Origin: Clostridia bacterium
GTDB lineage: Bacteria; Bacillota; Clostridia; Christensenellales; UBA1242
DNA length: 42,453 nucleotides
Direction: 5' to 3'
NCBI GenBank assembly: GCA_009929275.1
Contig: SAAW01000008.1
Location: 1 to 42,453 of the forward strand
Position numbers and translations under genes: made by a program. The notes below the pieces were generated by a model. That model saw nothing but the letters and a program-made list of their open reading frames with translations. It was not told where the DNA came from and did not search any database. This document shows, in pieces, positions 19,966 through 31,200 of this stretch (position 1 is its first letter; the number at the start of each line of letters is the position of its first letter).

Positions 19966-22680
19966 TTAATCATCTTTCTTATCCTCACCCTTGAGGATTT
20001 TCCCAAGAGATTCAAATCCACTATTGATGGCTCTCTTAAGACCTTCCATCTGTTCAAGTTGAATTTGTTCATTAGACTGTTCATTAATGCCTAAATTTTC
20101 ATGTTTTTGTGTTTCAAGAGATTCTTTCAAAAGTTTGTTTGTCTCTCCCAAAGATTCTTTAAAGACATCTTTATTAGCGGCTGCTTGATCTTGTAATTCT
20201 TTATTTGTCTTTGCGGTGGCCTCGTCTTCAGCCTGCTTTCTTGCATTTTTTAACCAATCATTAACTTTATCTATATTTTCGAAATGACTTTTGTCACTAA
20301 CTTTGTTAATGGACGCCTGCATAATCTCTGCTTGTTTTGTTATCCCGTGTTTTGTTTCGAATTTTTCCAATTCTTTTTTGGCAGCAACTTGTTCGCTTAA
20401 AACTCCGTCTTTAGTTGCATTTGCAAGATTTTCGTTAAGTCGTTTCGACTCGGACTCAATTTCCGAACCTCTTTCTCTTGCAACACCTTTTTTCAAAAAT
20501 TCGAGTTGAGATTCTTTTCCAGAGGAATAGTCTGTTTCTTTTTTATCTCTCTTTTTCTTATCATCAGCAATTTCTTCTTTTGATTTGTAAAAACTTGAAC
20601 GCTCGCCATTTTTGTTCATTATTAAATTTATTGCTGCTTGTCCACTTTCATTTGTAAGTCCACCCAAAGATTCAAGAAGTCGATCACGCATTGAGCCAGC
20701 ACTAGCCCCAAAAACATCTTTTAAGAGGAATTTGCCTTGCTTTAAATCGCCCAACTTTCTACCCACAAAACTTGCATCAAATTTCTCTTTTCTATTCTCT
20801 CTTCTTTCCTGTTTTGCAGTCTCTCTCTCTTGTTTTAATCCAGAGACTTTTGCTTCTTCCTCTGCTATCAAGTCATCATTTGCATAACTATCTTCCAAAC
20901 TGCCAGTAGGTCTTCTTTTTATATCTTTAATTTTTTGCTTAGAGGACCAAATTTTATAGTCATCACGTCGATTTTTTGGAACTTTATCAAGTTTTGCTTT
21001 AATGTTTCCGATTCTTTCAGTGCTGATTTTTACCGCTTCATCATCGCCTTTTTCATAAGCTTGACTCAATATTTCTTCTTCTTGCTCTAATTCTTTTTCA
21101 TTTTTGACTTGACCTTGATATCCCGTAAGTCTACTCGCTCCGCGAAGTGCCGCTTTTCCTGTAGCCCCCACACCCTTGCCAATTCCTACGGCTGCTTTCC
21201 CAGTAAGTTTTGCTGCTGTGCCTGTTGCTTTAAAAGCGAGACCACCCAATGCCGTTGCCCCCAGAGCAACTTTACCCGCTGTTCCCATAACTTTTTTCGC
21301 ATTAGCATCGGCTTGTCCCAGCATATCTTCCAAGCCAAGCATAGAAGTGAAGAGGCTGTTTGCTGTTTTCAAAAGATCAAGACCAACAATAATTACTGCA
21401 ATTTGGAACATTATGTCAAAAACACCAAGAACAATCTTGTTCATTACTAGCCCAAAAATAACATTAGTTTTTCCTCCCGTGAAAGGAGATAGACTTCCAA
21501 AAATCCCAATTATAATAAAAAATAAATTATAAGCAAAAACTGGGCCTATCACAGCAAGAAGTCTTTTCAAAAATTCACCACGAAGTTTTTTCTCTGCATT
21601 GCCACTATCAAGTGGTGCCACAGCAGTCATAACAGGAGCAAGAAGGAATAAAATAAGCATTTCAAGGATACGTTTGAATAGCAACAAGCATACAGTAAGC
21701 ATACTCCAGCCAATAATAATGGCAGAACCAAGAGCTAAAATATAGTTAAAAGATGAAAAATCATAAAAATAGTTCACGATATTTATGTTCAATATATTTA
21801 TTCCGTTTGTAAAATCCGGATAATCAATTAAAGAAACATGCCAGTCGACATAAGTTGTATCCATATTTGTATATCTATATGTATAATTATATTCTACTAG
21901 TTTAACAACATTGGTATAAACTTGATCAACACCTTTTCCTGATATTTCACCAGTTAATATTTCACTAAGTTTTTTACCATCACTACCCACTTTTCCAGCA
22001 AAAATATCATCAACCTTTTTTGCAACTGTTTCTTGAGTTGAACAATTTTTGAAAGGATTTCTTTCCTGATAAGCTGATTTTAACCAAGCTCCTCCTCTTA
22101 AATAGTCTGCAAAAGCCTTATCATTTCGTGCTCTGTTTGCTCCAGAAGACCCCACTAAAAAACACTTAAATGCCATCGAATCGTCTGCCCCTTCACCAAA
22201 AACCTTGGAGACAACATTAAGAAGTTGGCTCGTCGCATAAATTCCCACAATGAAAATGACTGGGATCATAATAAAATTGGCAAAAGAAGTGAGTGCTCGA
22301 GTTATTATCGGTGCTTTGGAAGAATATTTTAAAGAAAATTCGGCTTTAATGACTGCTACAATGGTGAAAACAACCAAAAGCACAATGCAAACACCTAAAA
22401 TTGACCAAAAAACAATCTGAACATTAGTATTTTTAAGCACCCCAACTATTAAATCATCGTTTGATCCACCATAAGTTGCTGAAGTATCAAGCGACATTTC
22501 TTCTATTCCAGCAAGCATTCCAAAAAGTTTTTGAACAAAATTAATTATGAATGAGACTCCAATAAAGGCAAAATAGAGAATGTAGCCAAAAAAAATTGCA
22601 ACAAAGATTTCTTTCATATAAGGCATAATTCCATTAAAAAATTCAAACGCACCCAACATAGACAAAAACTGAAAATTCAT
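19966..22680 (-). CDS. VirB6/TrbL-like (CD0411-like) polytopic membrane protein with about 400-aa charged C-terminus
   Basis: Hydrophobic segments across the first half, then KATGTAAKLTGKAAVGIGKGVGATGKAALRGASRLTGYQGQV and a charged coiled-coil tail; adjacent to VirB4. Confidence 0.75.
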   Translation of the reverse strand: MNFQFLSMLGAFEFFNGIMPYMKEIFVAIFFGYILYFAFIGVSFIINFVQKLFGMLAGIEEMSLDTSATYGGSNDDLIVGVLKNTNVQIVFWSILGVCIVLLVVFTIVAVIKAEFSLKYSSKAPIITRALTSFANFIMIPVIFIVGIYATSQLLNVVSKVFGEGADDSMAFKCFLVGSSGANRARNDKAFADYLRGGAWLKSAYQERNPFKNCSTQETVAKKVDDIFAGKVGSDGKKLSEILTGEISGKGVDQVYTNVVKLVEYNYTYRYTNMDTTYVDWHVSLIDYPDFTNGINILNINIVNYFYDFSSFNYILALGSAIIIGWSMLTVCLLLFKRILEMLILFLLAPVMTAVAPLDSGNAEKKLRGEFLKRLLAVIGPVFAYNLFFIIIGIFGSLSPFTGGKTNVIFGLVMNKIVLGVFDIMFQIAVIIVGLDLLKTANSLFTSMLGLEDMLGQADANAKKVMGTAGKVALGATALGGLAFKATGTAAKLTGKAAVGIGKGVGATGKAALRGASRLTGYQGQVKNEKELEQEEEILSQAYEKGDDEAVKISTERIGNIKAKLDKVPKNRRDDYKIWSSKQKIKDIKRRPTGSLEDSYANDDLIAEEEAKVSGLKQERETAKQERRENRKEKFDASFVGRKLGDLKQGKFLLKDVFGASAGSMRDRLLESLGGLTNESGQAAINLIMNKNGERSSFYKSKEEIADDKKKRDKKETDYSSGKESQLEFLKKGVARERGSEIESESKRLNENLANATKDGVLSEQVAAKKELEKFETKHGITKQAEIMQASINKVSDKSHFENIDKVNDWLKNARKQAEDEATAKTNKELQDQAAANKDVFKESLGETNKLLKESLETQKHENLGINEQSNEQIQLEQMEGLKRAINSGFESLGKILKGEDKKDD

Positions 22681-22842
22681 CTTCTATTTTTTCCTTTTTA
22701 TGATTTTAAGTCCTGCACAAAATTAGTATTAGTCAAATTATAACAAAGTAATTAAAAAAAGTATAATAAATTGCAATTTTTTTTGCTCAAATCTCATTTA
22801 TTTTTGATTAAATAAAATTTTTTTTATTTTATATAAATAAAA

Positions 22843-24828
22843 CTAAATCATAATGTCTTGGATTGTTATCGTTGCAAGGCTTGAAGCCGACGGTGGCACA
22901 AGAATAAGTTCCACAAAGTCAAAAGCATCTCTTGAAAGCGAATAATACTCTGGGTTACTATCATAAATCAAAACAAAATTATCTTTATTAAACTGAACTG
23001 TGCTTATAAAACCATTATTTAATGGATTATCTTCATAAGCATGATAATTTCGAAGTTCTACTTTAGTGTTTTTAGCCTTAAAAATAGCCTTTACATCAAC
23101 ATAAATAACGCCAGATTCAAGATTTTTTATAAATTCATCATTTTCATCATTTATATCAAAATTAATTTTTATTAAACTACTGTTTTCTTTTATATTCCCA
23201 TCAGCATCAACAGATGCAATAGCACTTAAATTTACATCGCCCCATTTATGATAGTATAAGTAAAAAGAGTAAGTTTTTAACAAAGCCATATTTACTTCAT
23301 CGGCTTTAAAGAAAATAGTGAAGTCTGGGAAACTTGTGTTGGTGCTAACAAATAGACTTGTTTGATTATTACTGTTTGAAAAAAACAATGCACTCAACGA
23401 GCAAACAATTTCATCTCCAAAGCCATCTTTTTCAAGAAAATAGCCTTTTGTGGAAGGATATATTGATGAACTATTAGGGTCGTTATTAGCCCCAATATAT
23501 TGGGTAATAATATTTGTCACCAAGGCTACATAGTTCTTAAAAAATGGTGAACTTAAGTCTAGTTTTTCAACGGCGGTTGAGGTGGAAGGGGTGAGTGTGA
23601 AAAATGTTGTTCCAATTATTTCGCTACAAATGGAATATCGAATATAATTTACATCGCCCTGTTGATAAACTAGATCCTCACCTATAGTAGAAGTGACATA
23701 AATAAAAAATTCCATTGAGGAGTCCACAGCTTGTTGGTGAGTTGCTGAACCGTTAATATAATTTTGAATAACATTCATTGCAGTTGTATATTTTGCTGAA
23801 AGAGTTTGTCCTGCTGTTCCATAAGATAATAAACTGCCAGAACCAACCAATATGTTTTTAATGATGAGCATTGCCAAATATTCATCATACTTTTGAATGA
23901 AAACTTCTTTTCTTTTTTGAATATCAGTTTTATTTGTCAACTTTTCAATTAAAGTTTTTGATGCTAATTCAGCATTAGTCAAATGGCAATTCCAAGTTGA
24001 TGATGTAAGCGGAATATATTGCCAAAAAGTATTCATCATTGCTGAAGCATTATCAAATTTAATATTATTTTCTATAGCATTAACATGCGAGTATTGATAA
24101 AACCTTTTTATAAAAGAAATGGGTTCACTAAGAGAATCTCCGCCAACTGTTTGTCCTACAAAAACATAGGCAGTGAAAGTTTCAAAATCAGTAGATTGAT
24201 TTGTTAAATGAAATTTACATACATTGTTAGAACCAATTGGAATTGGATTTTTTTGTAGACCTTCATAATACAAAGTGCTGTTTGTTTTCAAATTAGTAAC
24301 TTTTATATTATTAGCACCATAAATTGAACCAGTTAAATTTCGATTACGAATATAAAACTGCCCGTTTTCATAACCAACAATCATTCCGTCATTTTCGCCA
24401 CTTCCAAGTTCTACATCATAAAGCACTCTTGTAGAACAAATGATTATGTAACTACCACCTACAGTTTTTATATAAAAATTTTTAAAGTTGGACAAGTCAT
24501 CTGCAATAATGATGCTTGAAGTTTCTTCGTTTGCGCTGTCATAACTGCCCGAATAGCCAAATAAAGATTCATAATTAATTGAACCCCAGTTATTACTCCC
24601 ACTTTTTGTTCCATTCGCCATTCCATATTCATCATATAGGTCACTCAAAATCGGGGCTGAGGTGTTCTTCACAATATAATCATAACCTCTTTGAGTGTAG
24701 ACCATTCCTGAATAAATATTTCTTGTGCTACAACCTGTCAAAGCAAAAAGCGACGAGAAAATAAAAATCGTCGTTAGGATTAAACTGTTTAATTTGCTAA
24801 ATTTTTTCCACATTTTTTGCTTTTTCAC
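22843..24828 (-). CDS. Large secreted lipoprotein, T4SS-locus associated
   Basis: Signal LILTTIFIFSSLFALTGCSTRN with lipobox LTGC; 661 aa, no known domain recognised. Confidence 0.75.
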   Translation of the reverse strand: MKKQKMWKKFSKLNSLILTTIFIFSSLFALTGCSTRNIYSGMVYTQRGYDYIVKNTSAPILSDLYDEYGMANGTKSGSNNWGSINYESLFGYSGSYDSANEETSSIIIADDLSNFKNFYIKTVGGSYIIICSTRVLYDVELGSGENDGMIVGYENGQFYIRNRNLTGSIYGANNIKVTNLKTNSTLYYEGLQKNPIPIGSNNVCKFHLTNQSTDFETFTAYVFVGQTVGGDSLSEPISFIKRFYQYSHVNAIENNIKFDNASAMMNTFWQYIPLTSSTWNCHLTNAELASKTLIEKLTNKTDIQKRKEVFIQKYDEYLAMLIIKNILVGSGSLLSYGTAGQTLSAKYTTAMNVIQNYINGSATHQQAVDSSMEFFIYVTSTIGEDLVYQQGDVNYIRYSICSEIIGTTFFTLTPSTSTAVEKLDLSSPFFKNYVALVTNIITQYIGANNDPNSSSIYPSTKGYFLEKDGFGDEIVCSLSALFFSNSNNQTSLFVSTNTSFPDFTIFFKADEVNMALLKTYSFYLYYHKWGDVNLSAIASVDADGNIKENSSLIKINFDINDENDEFIKNLESGVIYVDVKAIFKAKNTKVELRNYHAYEDNPLNNGFISTVQFNKDNFVLIYDSNPEYYSLSRDAFDFVELILVPPSASSLATITIQDIMI

Positions 24829-24890
24829 TACGCCAAATCACCTCAAATTATTTTAAAACATTCAAAAGCATTTTAAAAAAAATTAAAAAC

Positions 24891-25214
24891 TTAAAAACTT
24901 ATAACTTCTTCAAAAGTTTTTTGAATGTTAGGTAAATTTGTGATTATCCACCCTAAAATCCAAACAAGTCCAATGATTATAAAAATAGTCACAACCATTC
25001 CCATCATTTTCTTCTTATAATCTGCTATTTTAGAAGAGTCCGTCTCCTTCACCATTGCTGCCGCCAAAACAATTGCGACAATCGCTCCCAAAACACAAAG
25101 AGCAATTGTGAAAGGAATTAAATTCTCGTTTAAGAAAGTTGCTATTACATCAATAGCAGTGTTACCTTCCGTTACGGGAAAAATATCTGCACCTAAAAAG
25201 TATAGAAAATTCAT
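24891..25214 (-). CDS. VirB2/TrbC-like small two-TM protein (pilin-like) 2
   Basis: 107 aa, two hydrophobic segments separated by a short charged loop (KETDSSKIADYKKKMMG). Confidence 0.65.
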   Translation of the reverse strand: MNFLYFLGADIFPVTEGNTAIDVIATFLNENLIPFTIALCVLGAIVAIVLAAAMVKETDSSKIADYKKKMMGMVVTIFIIIGLVWILGWIITNLPNIQKTFEEVISF

Positions 25215-25234
25215 AGTTTATCTCCACTTATAAA

Positions 25235-25264
25235 TTATTATACCAAATTTTAGCATAAAACAAC
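25235..25264 (-). promoter_or_regulatory. Putative sigma-A-type promoter for pilin-like 2 and downstream genes
   Basis: Minus strand TTGTTG - 18 nt - TATAAT, about 20 nt upstream of ATG with GGAG RBS. Confidence 0.45.
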
Positions 25265-25349
25265 AAAAATCTCCAATTAATTTATTAAAAATAAAATATT
25301 TTTAACAATTGCAAAAGAAATTTTGAAATTTATTTTTATTTTTTAATCA

Positions 25350-25379
25350 AAAACAAAAAGCCCGATAAAAATCGGGCTT
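25350..25379 (-). terminator. Intrinsic terminator between the two pilin-like genes
   Basis: Perfect 9-bp stem AAGCCCGAT-TTTT-ATCGGGCTT followed on the minus strand by TTTGTTTTTGATT. Confidence 0.75.
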
Positions 25380-25413
25380 AATAATATTAAAATAAAATTT
25401 CTAAAGCTACAAA

Positions 25414-25767
25414 TTAGGTTGTAGGGATTGTGCTGCCATTGAAAATTGTTGAAGCGGAAGCACTGAACCATGTCAATATCCAAATGAGAATAATGACAGA
25501 AACCATGGCAATGACAACATTGATAAGTTTGCCTTTTGCTTCTTTTTGTTTGCCAGCTTCTTCTGCTTTAGCAAGTTGAACGCCCAACCAAATAATCCAA
25601 ACTGCACCAATTATAGAGACTATAATTGTCACAGGAAGTATCATATTGTCCAAAAATATTGCAATGTTTCTTACCCACTCAATACCTGTCCAATTACTAT
25701 TTTCTTCTATAACAGTTTTGAATGGTCCGTTTGATGTTACTGCTCCCAAAAGATTTAAGAAATTCAT
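25414..25767 (-). CDS. VirB2/TrbC-like small two-TM protein (pilin-like) 1
   Basis: 117 aa, two hydrophobic helices with short charged loop KAEEAGKQKEAKGK; strong RBS AGGAGG. Confidence 0.65.
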   Translation of the reverse strand: MNFLNLLGAVTSNGPFKTVIEENSNWTGIEWVRNIAIFLDNMILPVTIIVSIIGAVWIIWLGVQLAKAEEAGKQKEAKGKLINVVIAMVSVIILIWILTWFSASASTIFNGSTIPTT

Positions 25768-25946
25768 ATTTTCCTCCTAAAATTTTTATTATAGAAAATA
25801 TATCACAATAATTTTTTAATTCAAAACGTTTTTTTAATATTTTTTTAATAATTTTATTTTTGTTTTTTTGTGCTCTTTTATTTGTTTTATTCTTTTAATA
25901 AATATATAATACAAATAAAAAGAAATTTTTCACAAGGGAGAAATTT

Positions 25947-27950
25947 ATGAAGAGATTTTTATACATTCCGGTTATATTTCTTTTATGTCTTGCAGCTGGA
26001 ATTGGCGCAGAATATTATATCACAAATGGTGGCACTGGAGCATTTGAAATTGCCGAACTTTCAAGCGGAATGTTTGTCCCACTTTTTGCAATCGTCGGCA
26101 CAGGAAGTTATATCATATTTTGTTTAAACCACTCTCTCGACAAAAAAGAAAAACCAAAACTTGGGGCTAAAACAAAAGAAGGAGTGGATTTATCTCAATA
26201 TTTCGATTCGCATTGGACAACTGAAAAAGATTTGCAAACTCAAAAACAATTTATGTATTGCACTTGGGAAAATTTGAAAAACAGCCCCGACGGCATTGTT
26301 ATTCGCAGTCAAGTGAAAAATAACAAACTTCACATTAATATGTATAAGGCAATTCACACGATGATTATCGGAACAACCGGCGTTGGAAAAACTCAAAAAT
26401 ACATCGAACCTAGCATACAAATCCTTTCTTCCACTCGCACAAAACCTAGCATGGTCATCACCGACCCAAAGTCAGAACTCTATGGACACCACGCAAACAA
26501 ATTGAGACAAGAGGGGTATGATGTCAAAGCTTTTAATCTTCGTAGGCCATATGAATCGGCAAGATGGAACCCAATGGAAAATTCCTTCTCACTCTATCAA
26601 AACGCCTTCACCCTTTATGACAGAGTTATCACTCATGTGGGCATCAATCCCGCAGATTTAGGGCTTCGTATAATTGCAGAAGAATATGAAAATGAATGGT
26701 ATGAATATAACGGTGTTGCCTATCCAAACAAAGAAACTCTCGACACTGACCTTATTTCCAAAAAAGCGGAATTAATCGACCACGCAGAGAATGAACTGCG
26801 TGAAATTGCAGCAAATCTCTGCCCTGTTGACCCAAACAGTAGAGAACAACAATCTTGGGACAGAGGTGCACAAGAATTTATATATGGAACAATGCTTGCA
26901 ATGCTTGAAGATAGTATGAACCCCGAACTTGGAATGACAAAAGATAAGTTTAATTTCTATAACCTTGCCAAAATTTGCAATTTCAAAGACCCCGACCCTG
27001 AAAATCCATATAGAACTCTCAGGCAATATTTCACAGGAAGGGAAAAATTTAGCAAAGTGCTCTCTCTTGTGTCCACAGCGGTGAACAATGCTCCCACCAC
27101 GACAAAAAGTTATATGGGAATTGTCGCAGCACATATGAGTGTTTTCAACGACAGCGGAATGTGTTATGCAACAAGTTCAAACGAGATTGATTTTAGCAAC
27201 TTTTCTGAAAAACCAACTGCTCTTTTCATCATTTTCCCAGACGAAAAAGTCAATCGTCACGGCATTGTCACTCTTATGATTTCCCAAACTTACAAAAGGC
27301 TTGTTGAACTTGCTGAAAAATATCCCGGAGGAGAACTTCCAAGGACTTGCTATTTCCTCCTAGACGAATTTGGCAACCTGCCAAAGATTGAAAAAATCGA
27401 CTCAATTGTCACTGTTTCAAGAAGTAGAAAGATTTATTTTTCACTCATCATTCAATCATATAGTCAACTATATTCAAAATATGGCGCTGACGTCGCAGAA
27501 ACTTTAAAAGGCAACTGCCCAATTAAGATTTTTATCGGCACTGACGATGCAAAAACTTGTGAGGAATTTAGCAAAACTTGCGGTGACATCACTTTGCAGA
27601 CAACTTCAACCTCTGAAAGCAAGCAAAAAGACAAGGACGGCAAGGAGACTCCAAACAAATCTGTCAGCACTTCCGTCACTTCTCGTCCACTCATCTATCC
27701 CGACGAACTCCGCCACCTCAGCAAAGCAGACGGCACAGGTGAAATGGTTGTGTTTATCTTAAACGAATTCCCTATTCGCACACTTTCAAATCCTTATTGG
27801 CAAACTGTTCAATTTGACCATTCTCGTGCACCTGACATATATGTTGTATCAAAAGCATTAAACGAAGAAAAAGTGGCTTATAACATCATTGAAAGAAATG
27901 AAAAAGTTTTGCACCAAAGACCTTTTCCAAACAGACCAATTAATTTTTAA
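25947..27950 (+). CDS. VirD4/TraG-like type IV coupling protein
   Basis: Walker A IIGTTGVGKTQKYIEPSI, TDPKSELYGHHA, Walker B CYFLLDEFGNLPKI, SLIIQSYSQLYSKYG; N-terminal TM helices. Confidence 0.9.
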   Translation: MKRFLYIPVIFLLCLAAGIGAEYYITNGGTGAFEIAELSSGMFVPLFAIVGTGSYIIFCLNHSLDKKEKPKLGAKTKEGVDLSQYFDSHWTTEKDLQTQKQFMYCTWENLKNSPDGIVIRSQVKNNKLHINMYKAIHTMIIGTTGVGKTQKYIEPSIQILSSTRTKPSMVITDPKSELYGHHANKLRQEGYDVKAFNLRRPYESARWNPMENSFSLYQNAFTLYDRVITHVGINPADLGLRIIAEEYENEWYEYNGVAYPNKETLDTDLISKKAELIDHAENELREIAANLCPVDPNSREQQSWDRGAQEFIYGTMLAMLEDSMNPELGMTKDKFNFYNLAKICNFKDPDPENPYRTLRQYFTGREKFSKVLSLVSTAVNNAPTTTKSYMGIVAAHMSVFNDSGMCYATSSNEIDFSNFSEKPTALFIIFPDEKVNRHGIVTLMISQTYKRLVELAEKYPGGELPRTCYFLLDEFGNLPKIEKIDSIVTVSRSRKIYFSLIIQSYSQLYSKYGADVAETLKGNCPIKIFIGTDDAKTCEEFSKTCGDITLQTTSTSESKQKDKDGKETPNKSVSTSVTSRPLIYPDELRHLSKADGTGEMVVFILNEFPIRTLSNPYWQTVQFDHSRAPDIYVVSKALNEEKVAYNIIERNEKVLHQRPFPNRPINF

Positions 27951-28014
27951 AAATCTTAAAAATTTTTAGAAAAAAATGCTTGAAATTTTAAGGCAAAAAT
28001 TATTTAAAAACATT

Positions 28015-28058
28015 AAAAAACTTTTAGAAAAATATAACTTTTTTTAAAAGTTTTTTTG
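28015..28058 (+). terminator. Weak terminator downstream of VirD4-like gene
   Basis: AAAAAACTTTTA ... TAAAAGTTTTTTTG, AT-rich stem and T-tract. Confidence 0.4.
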
Positions 28059-28137
28059 TTGTTTTCATTTTGATTTCAACTCTTATTATGTTAGTATATA
28101 AATTATATTATATCATAATCAAATATATTGGAGATTT

Positions 28138-28179
28138 ATGTGGAATAATAAGATTATGATTTTGCTAGTTAGTCATTAA
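28138..28179 (+). CDS. Possible 13-aa leader peptide MWNNKIMILLVSH
   Basis: ATG preceded by TTGGAG at 28129-28134; stop TAA 28177-28179; lies in the intergenic region before the giant gene. Confidence 0.3.
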   Translation: MWNNKIMILLVSH

Positions 28180-28259
28180 ACCAAATTAATTTTTATAAAA
28201 TTAATTTTTTGCTTTGTAAATTTTAATTCTTTTAAGATAAAAATAAAGAGGTGTCTTCA

Positions 28260-31200
28260 ATGAGAAATCATAAATTCAAATCCATCATAACTTCGAGTAT
28301 TTTGTTTTTATTATCCTTTTGTTGTTTTTATTTTGTCGCTCCTAATGCAAGCGAAGTTATCTCTGCAAACGCTTTTTCAAACAGTGTTACAAACACAGGA
28401 ATAACCGAAGACTCAAAGCAATATTCCTACACAAATTCTTCGACAGGAAACATTCCTTTTTCTCTTTTTACCTCTGCCCCAAGTGCCACAAATAATGAAT
28501 ATATTATCACCGACTACCTTCCCACTTTCACGGCGACAACTTCCACTAACAACACCTATTATTACTCAATGAACGACGACACCGTTCCATACATAGTCCT
28601 CTCTTCCAGTTCGCCCGACGACCTCCTCTATAAGACTTTGTTTTTTAGATTTAACGATGCAAATGGGGCAACCACTTCCACAACAGCGCAGATAAATTCG
28701 ATTGCTGTGCAAGGAACAGTTCGCACTGCAAGTTCTGACGATGAGATATCACTTTATTGCCCAACAGACCAGACAACTTCCACAAACACTCGATATTCTT
28801 TCGCTGTGAACCTATTATCACTCGTTACAAATGACCAAGCAAATCCAGACGCCGAATGTCCTTTCGTTTTGGGCGAAACAACTTTAAACAAACTTGGAGG
28901 AAATGGGGCTGAAAATGATGTTTCATTCCGCACAGGACTTTATAGTTTTATTATTAGTTACACCTTCACAAGAAATGGCGCAGTTTCAAATTCTTGTGTT
29001 TTTGAACTTTCATTTTATATTATTGACTACGACGCATATATTGACAATAACACAAACCCACTTATCTTCTCTAACACCGACACCTATCAATATAGAGACG
29101 AGGCAACAAACACAACTTATGACACCGACTACGAACTCTACAACTATAACTATGACGACGAGCCTGTGATTGAATATGACGCAAGCAAATTTGGGCTTGA
29201 TTTTTCTTTCACTTCTGGCAGTAATATATACAATTTCACTTATGCTTCTTTCACCTATAACGTCCCCTCGGGATACACTGGAAAAGTGACACTAGATTGC
29301 ACTATTAACAACTTGCTATATCAATATTCTTTCTATACAAAACAAGTTGGCAATGTCACATATTCTGCCTATTTTGACTTCGCAGATTTTCAAAAAAATA
29401 TGATTGTTAAAAATAGCACTGCATTTAAAACAAACTCTTTTCAAGGGGTGTATGCTTTTTCGCTTAACATTCTCATTCCAACTTCCTCGTCTGAAAATTT
29501 CATCACAATCCCCTCTTTTATTCTCGACGACACAGTGGATGAAACATTAAACTGCAAAAAACTTGCCATTTTTGGCTATGAATTAAAATATACTGACTAC
29601 ACGACATCTGAAAGACTTGCTCTTGTAAAATATGATGACGCGGGAAATCTTATCACCAAATCTTCAGTCGTCGCCAAAAACGACCATTCAGCGAACTATT
29701 ATGTCTCCGTTCCAGAAAGCATCGCCATAACAAACCAAAAGAATTTGCGTTTTGACAATTTTGGCAATTTGACTTCTTCCTACACAGCAAAATATCTGCT
29801 TTTAAATTACAATCAACTTTCAAATGACGACATTTTAAACACCGAAGAAAACTATTTTGGGCTAATCAAATCTTCCACGCCAGAAACCCTTTCTACAAAC
29901 CTTGCGACGCTTGACACTCTCATCAATGCAAGTGATGTCACCTACACACAAGGTTCGCCAATCACCGTCGACGGCATTTACATTATGAAACTTGTTTATA
30001 GTATTTCCATAGACATAGATTTCTCAAATGGCAATTTGTCTTTTCAGGGTTCAAAAAGTGTTATGGGCGAACAATACATCGTCTTTGAAGTGAATAACAA
30101 TATTCAAAAACTTAACATTCAGGCAATTAACACAAGCACTCAATATCTTTATGATTTTAACACCTACACAAATCAATCTGTGAGAATAGGCATTAAAGAT
30201 ATGCCAAACGCGTTTTTTCTGCCAACTGTTGTGAGCTACACTCGTTCGGCAAATTTTAGTAGCACTTCTTCAAATTCAGGTGTTCTCTCTCTCAAAGCAA
30301 ACACCACCTATCTCGTTGACGGAACAAGTTATAGATACTATGTGACAAACAGTTCAAATAATTTCACTTTTAGTCAAGACGGACTATACACCGTGACCAT
30401 TCGAATTGCCACCACAAGCACCACATCTTCCGAAACATACACTTTCTATATCGACAGTGACACAAACAAAATCTCGGGGACAAGTGGTATCACAAACGCA
30501 CAAAAAATCACCCTGAACGACGCTAGCATAACCTCCGCAGTCATCAATGACGGAAAATATATCAAAACGACAGATTATGTTGCAAAAGAAACATCAAGCG
30601 ACCTCTACATAACCGCCGAACCATTCTCTTTGAGTTGGAAACCAAGCGACAGTGGTGCGAGAGAATATTGCTATGTGTCATATATGGAGCAAACAGAGAC
30701 TTCAAACGATTTGTCTTTGTTTAAAGAAAACACTTCGCAATATTGGCTAACAAACAGTTTTGAATTTAGTTCCATTTTAAACAATGTTGAGAGTGGCTAT
30801 GTTAACAGCTACACTTTAAACGTTGGAAGTGAACTTTCTGCAAAAAGTTATTTCAGAAAAGATGGCATCTATTTCTTTTTCATCTACGACCAAGCGGGAA
30901 ACAATTTTTATCTGACTGTGCTTGTGGACAGTTCAAATTCTTCCATTCTTCAAGGCAAATGGGCAAGCACTTCGGAAAATTCTTCGTGGATAAACACTTA
31001 TGACAAGACGAACAACGAGAGCAACTATGTGAACAGCGACACAGTGCTTTATTTTGGCACCCACAAAGCACTTCTCCTTCCCAATCTTTCCGCTGGCACA
31101 GCCGTCACCGTGACCAACCCAAGTTACACTGCTTGCTATGATCTCTCGACAGGAATTTTGGCAACAAAAACAAACTATAATGTGGATTTTTATCAAATTT

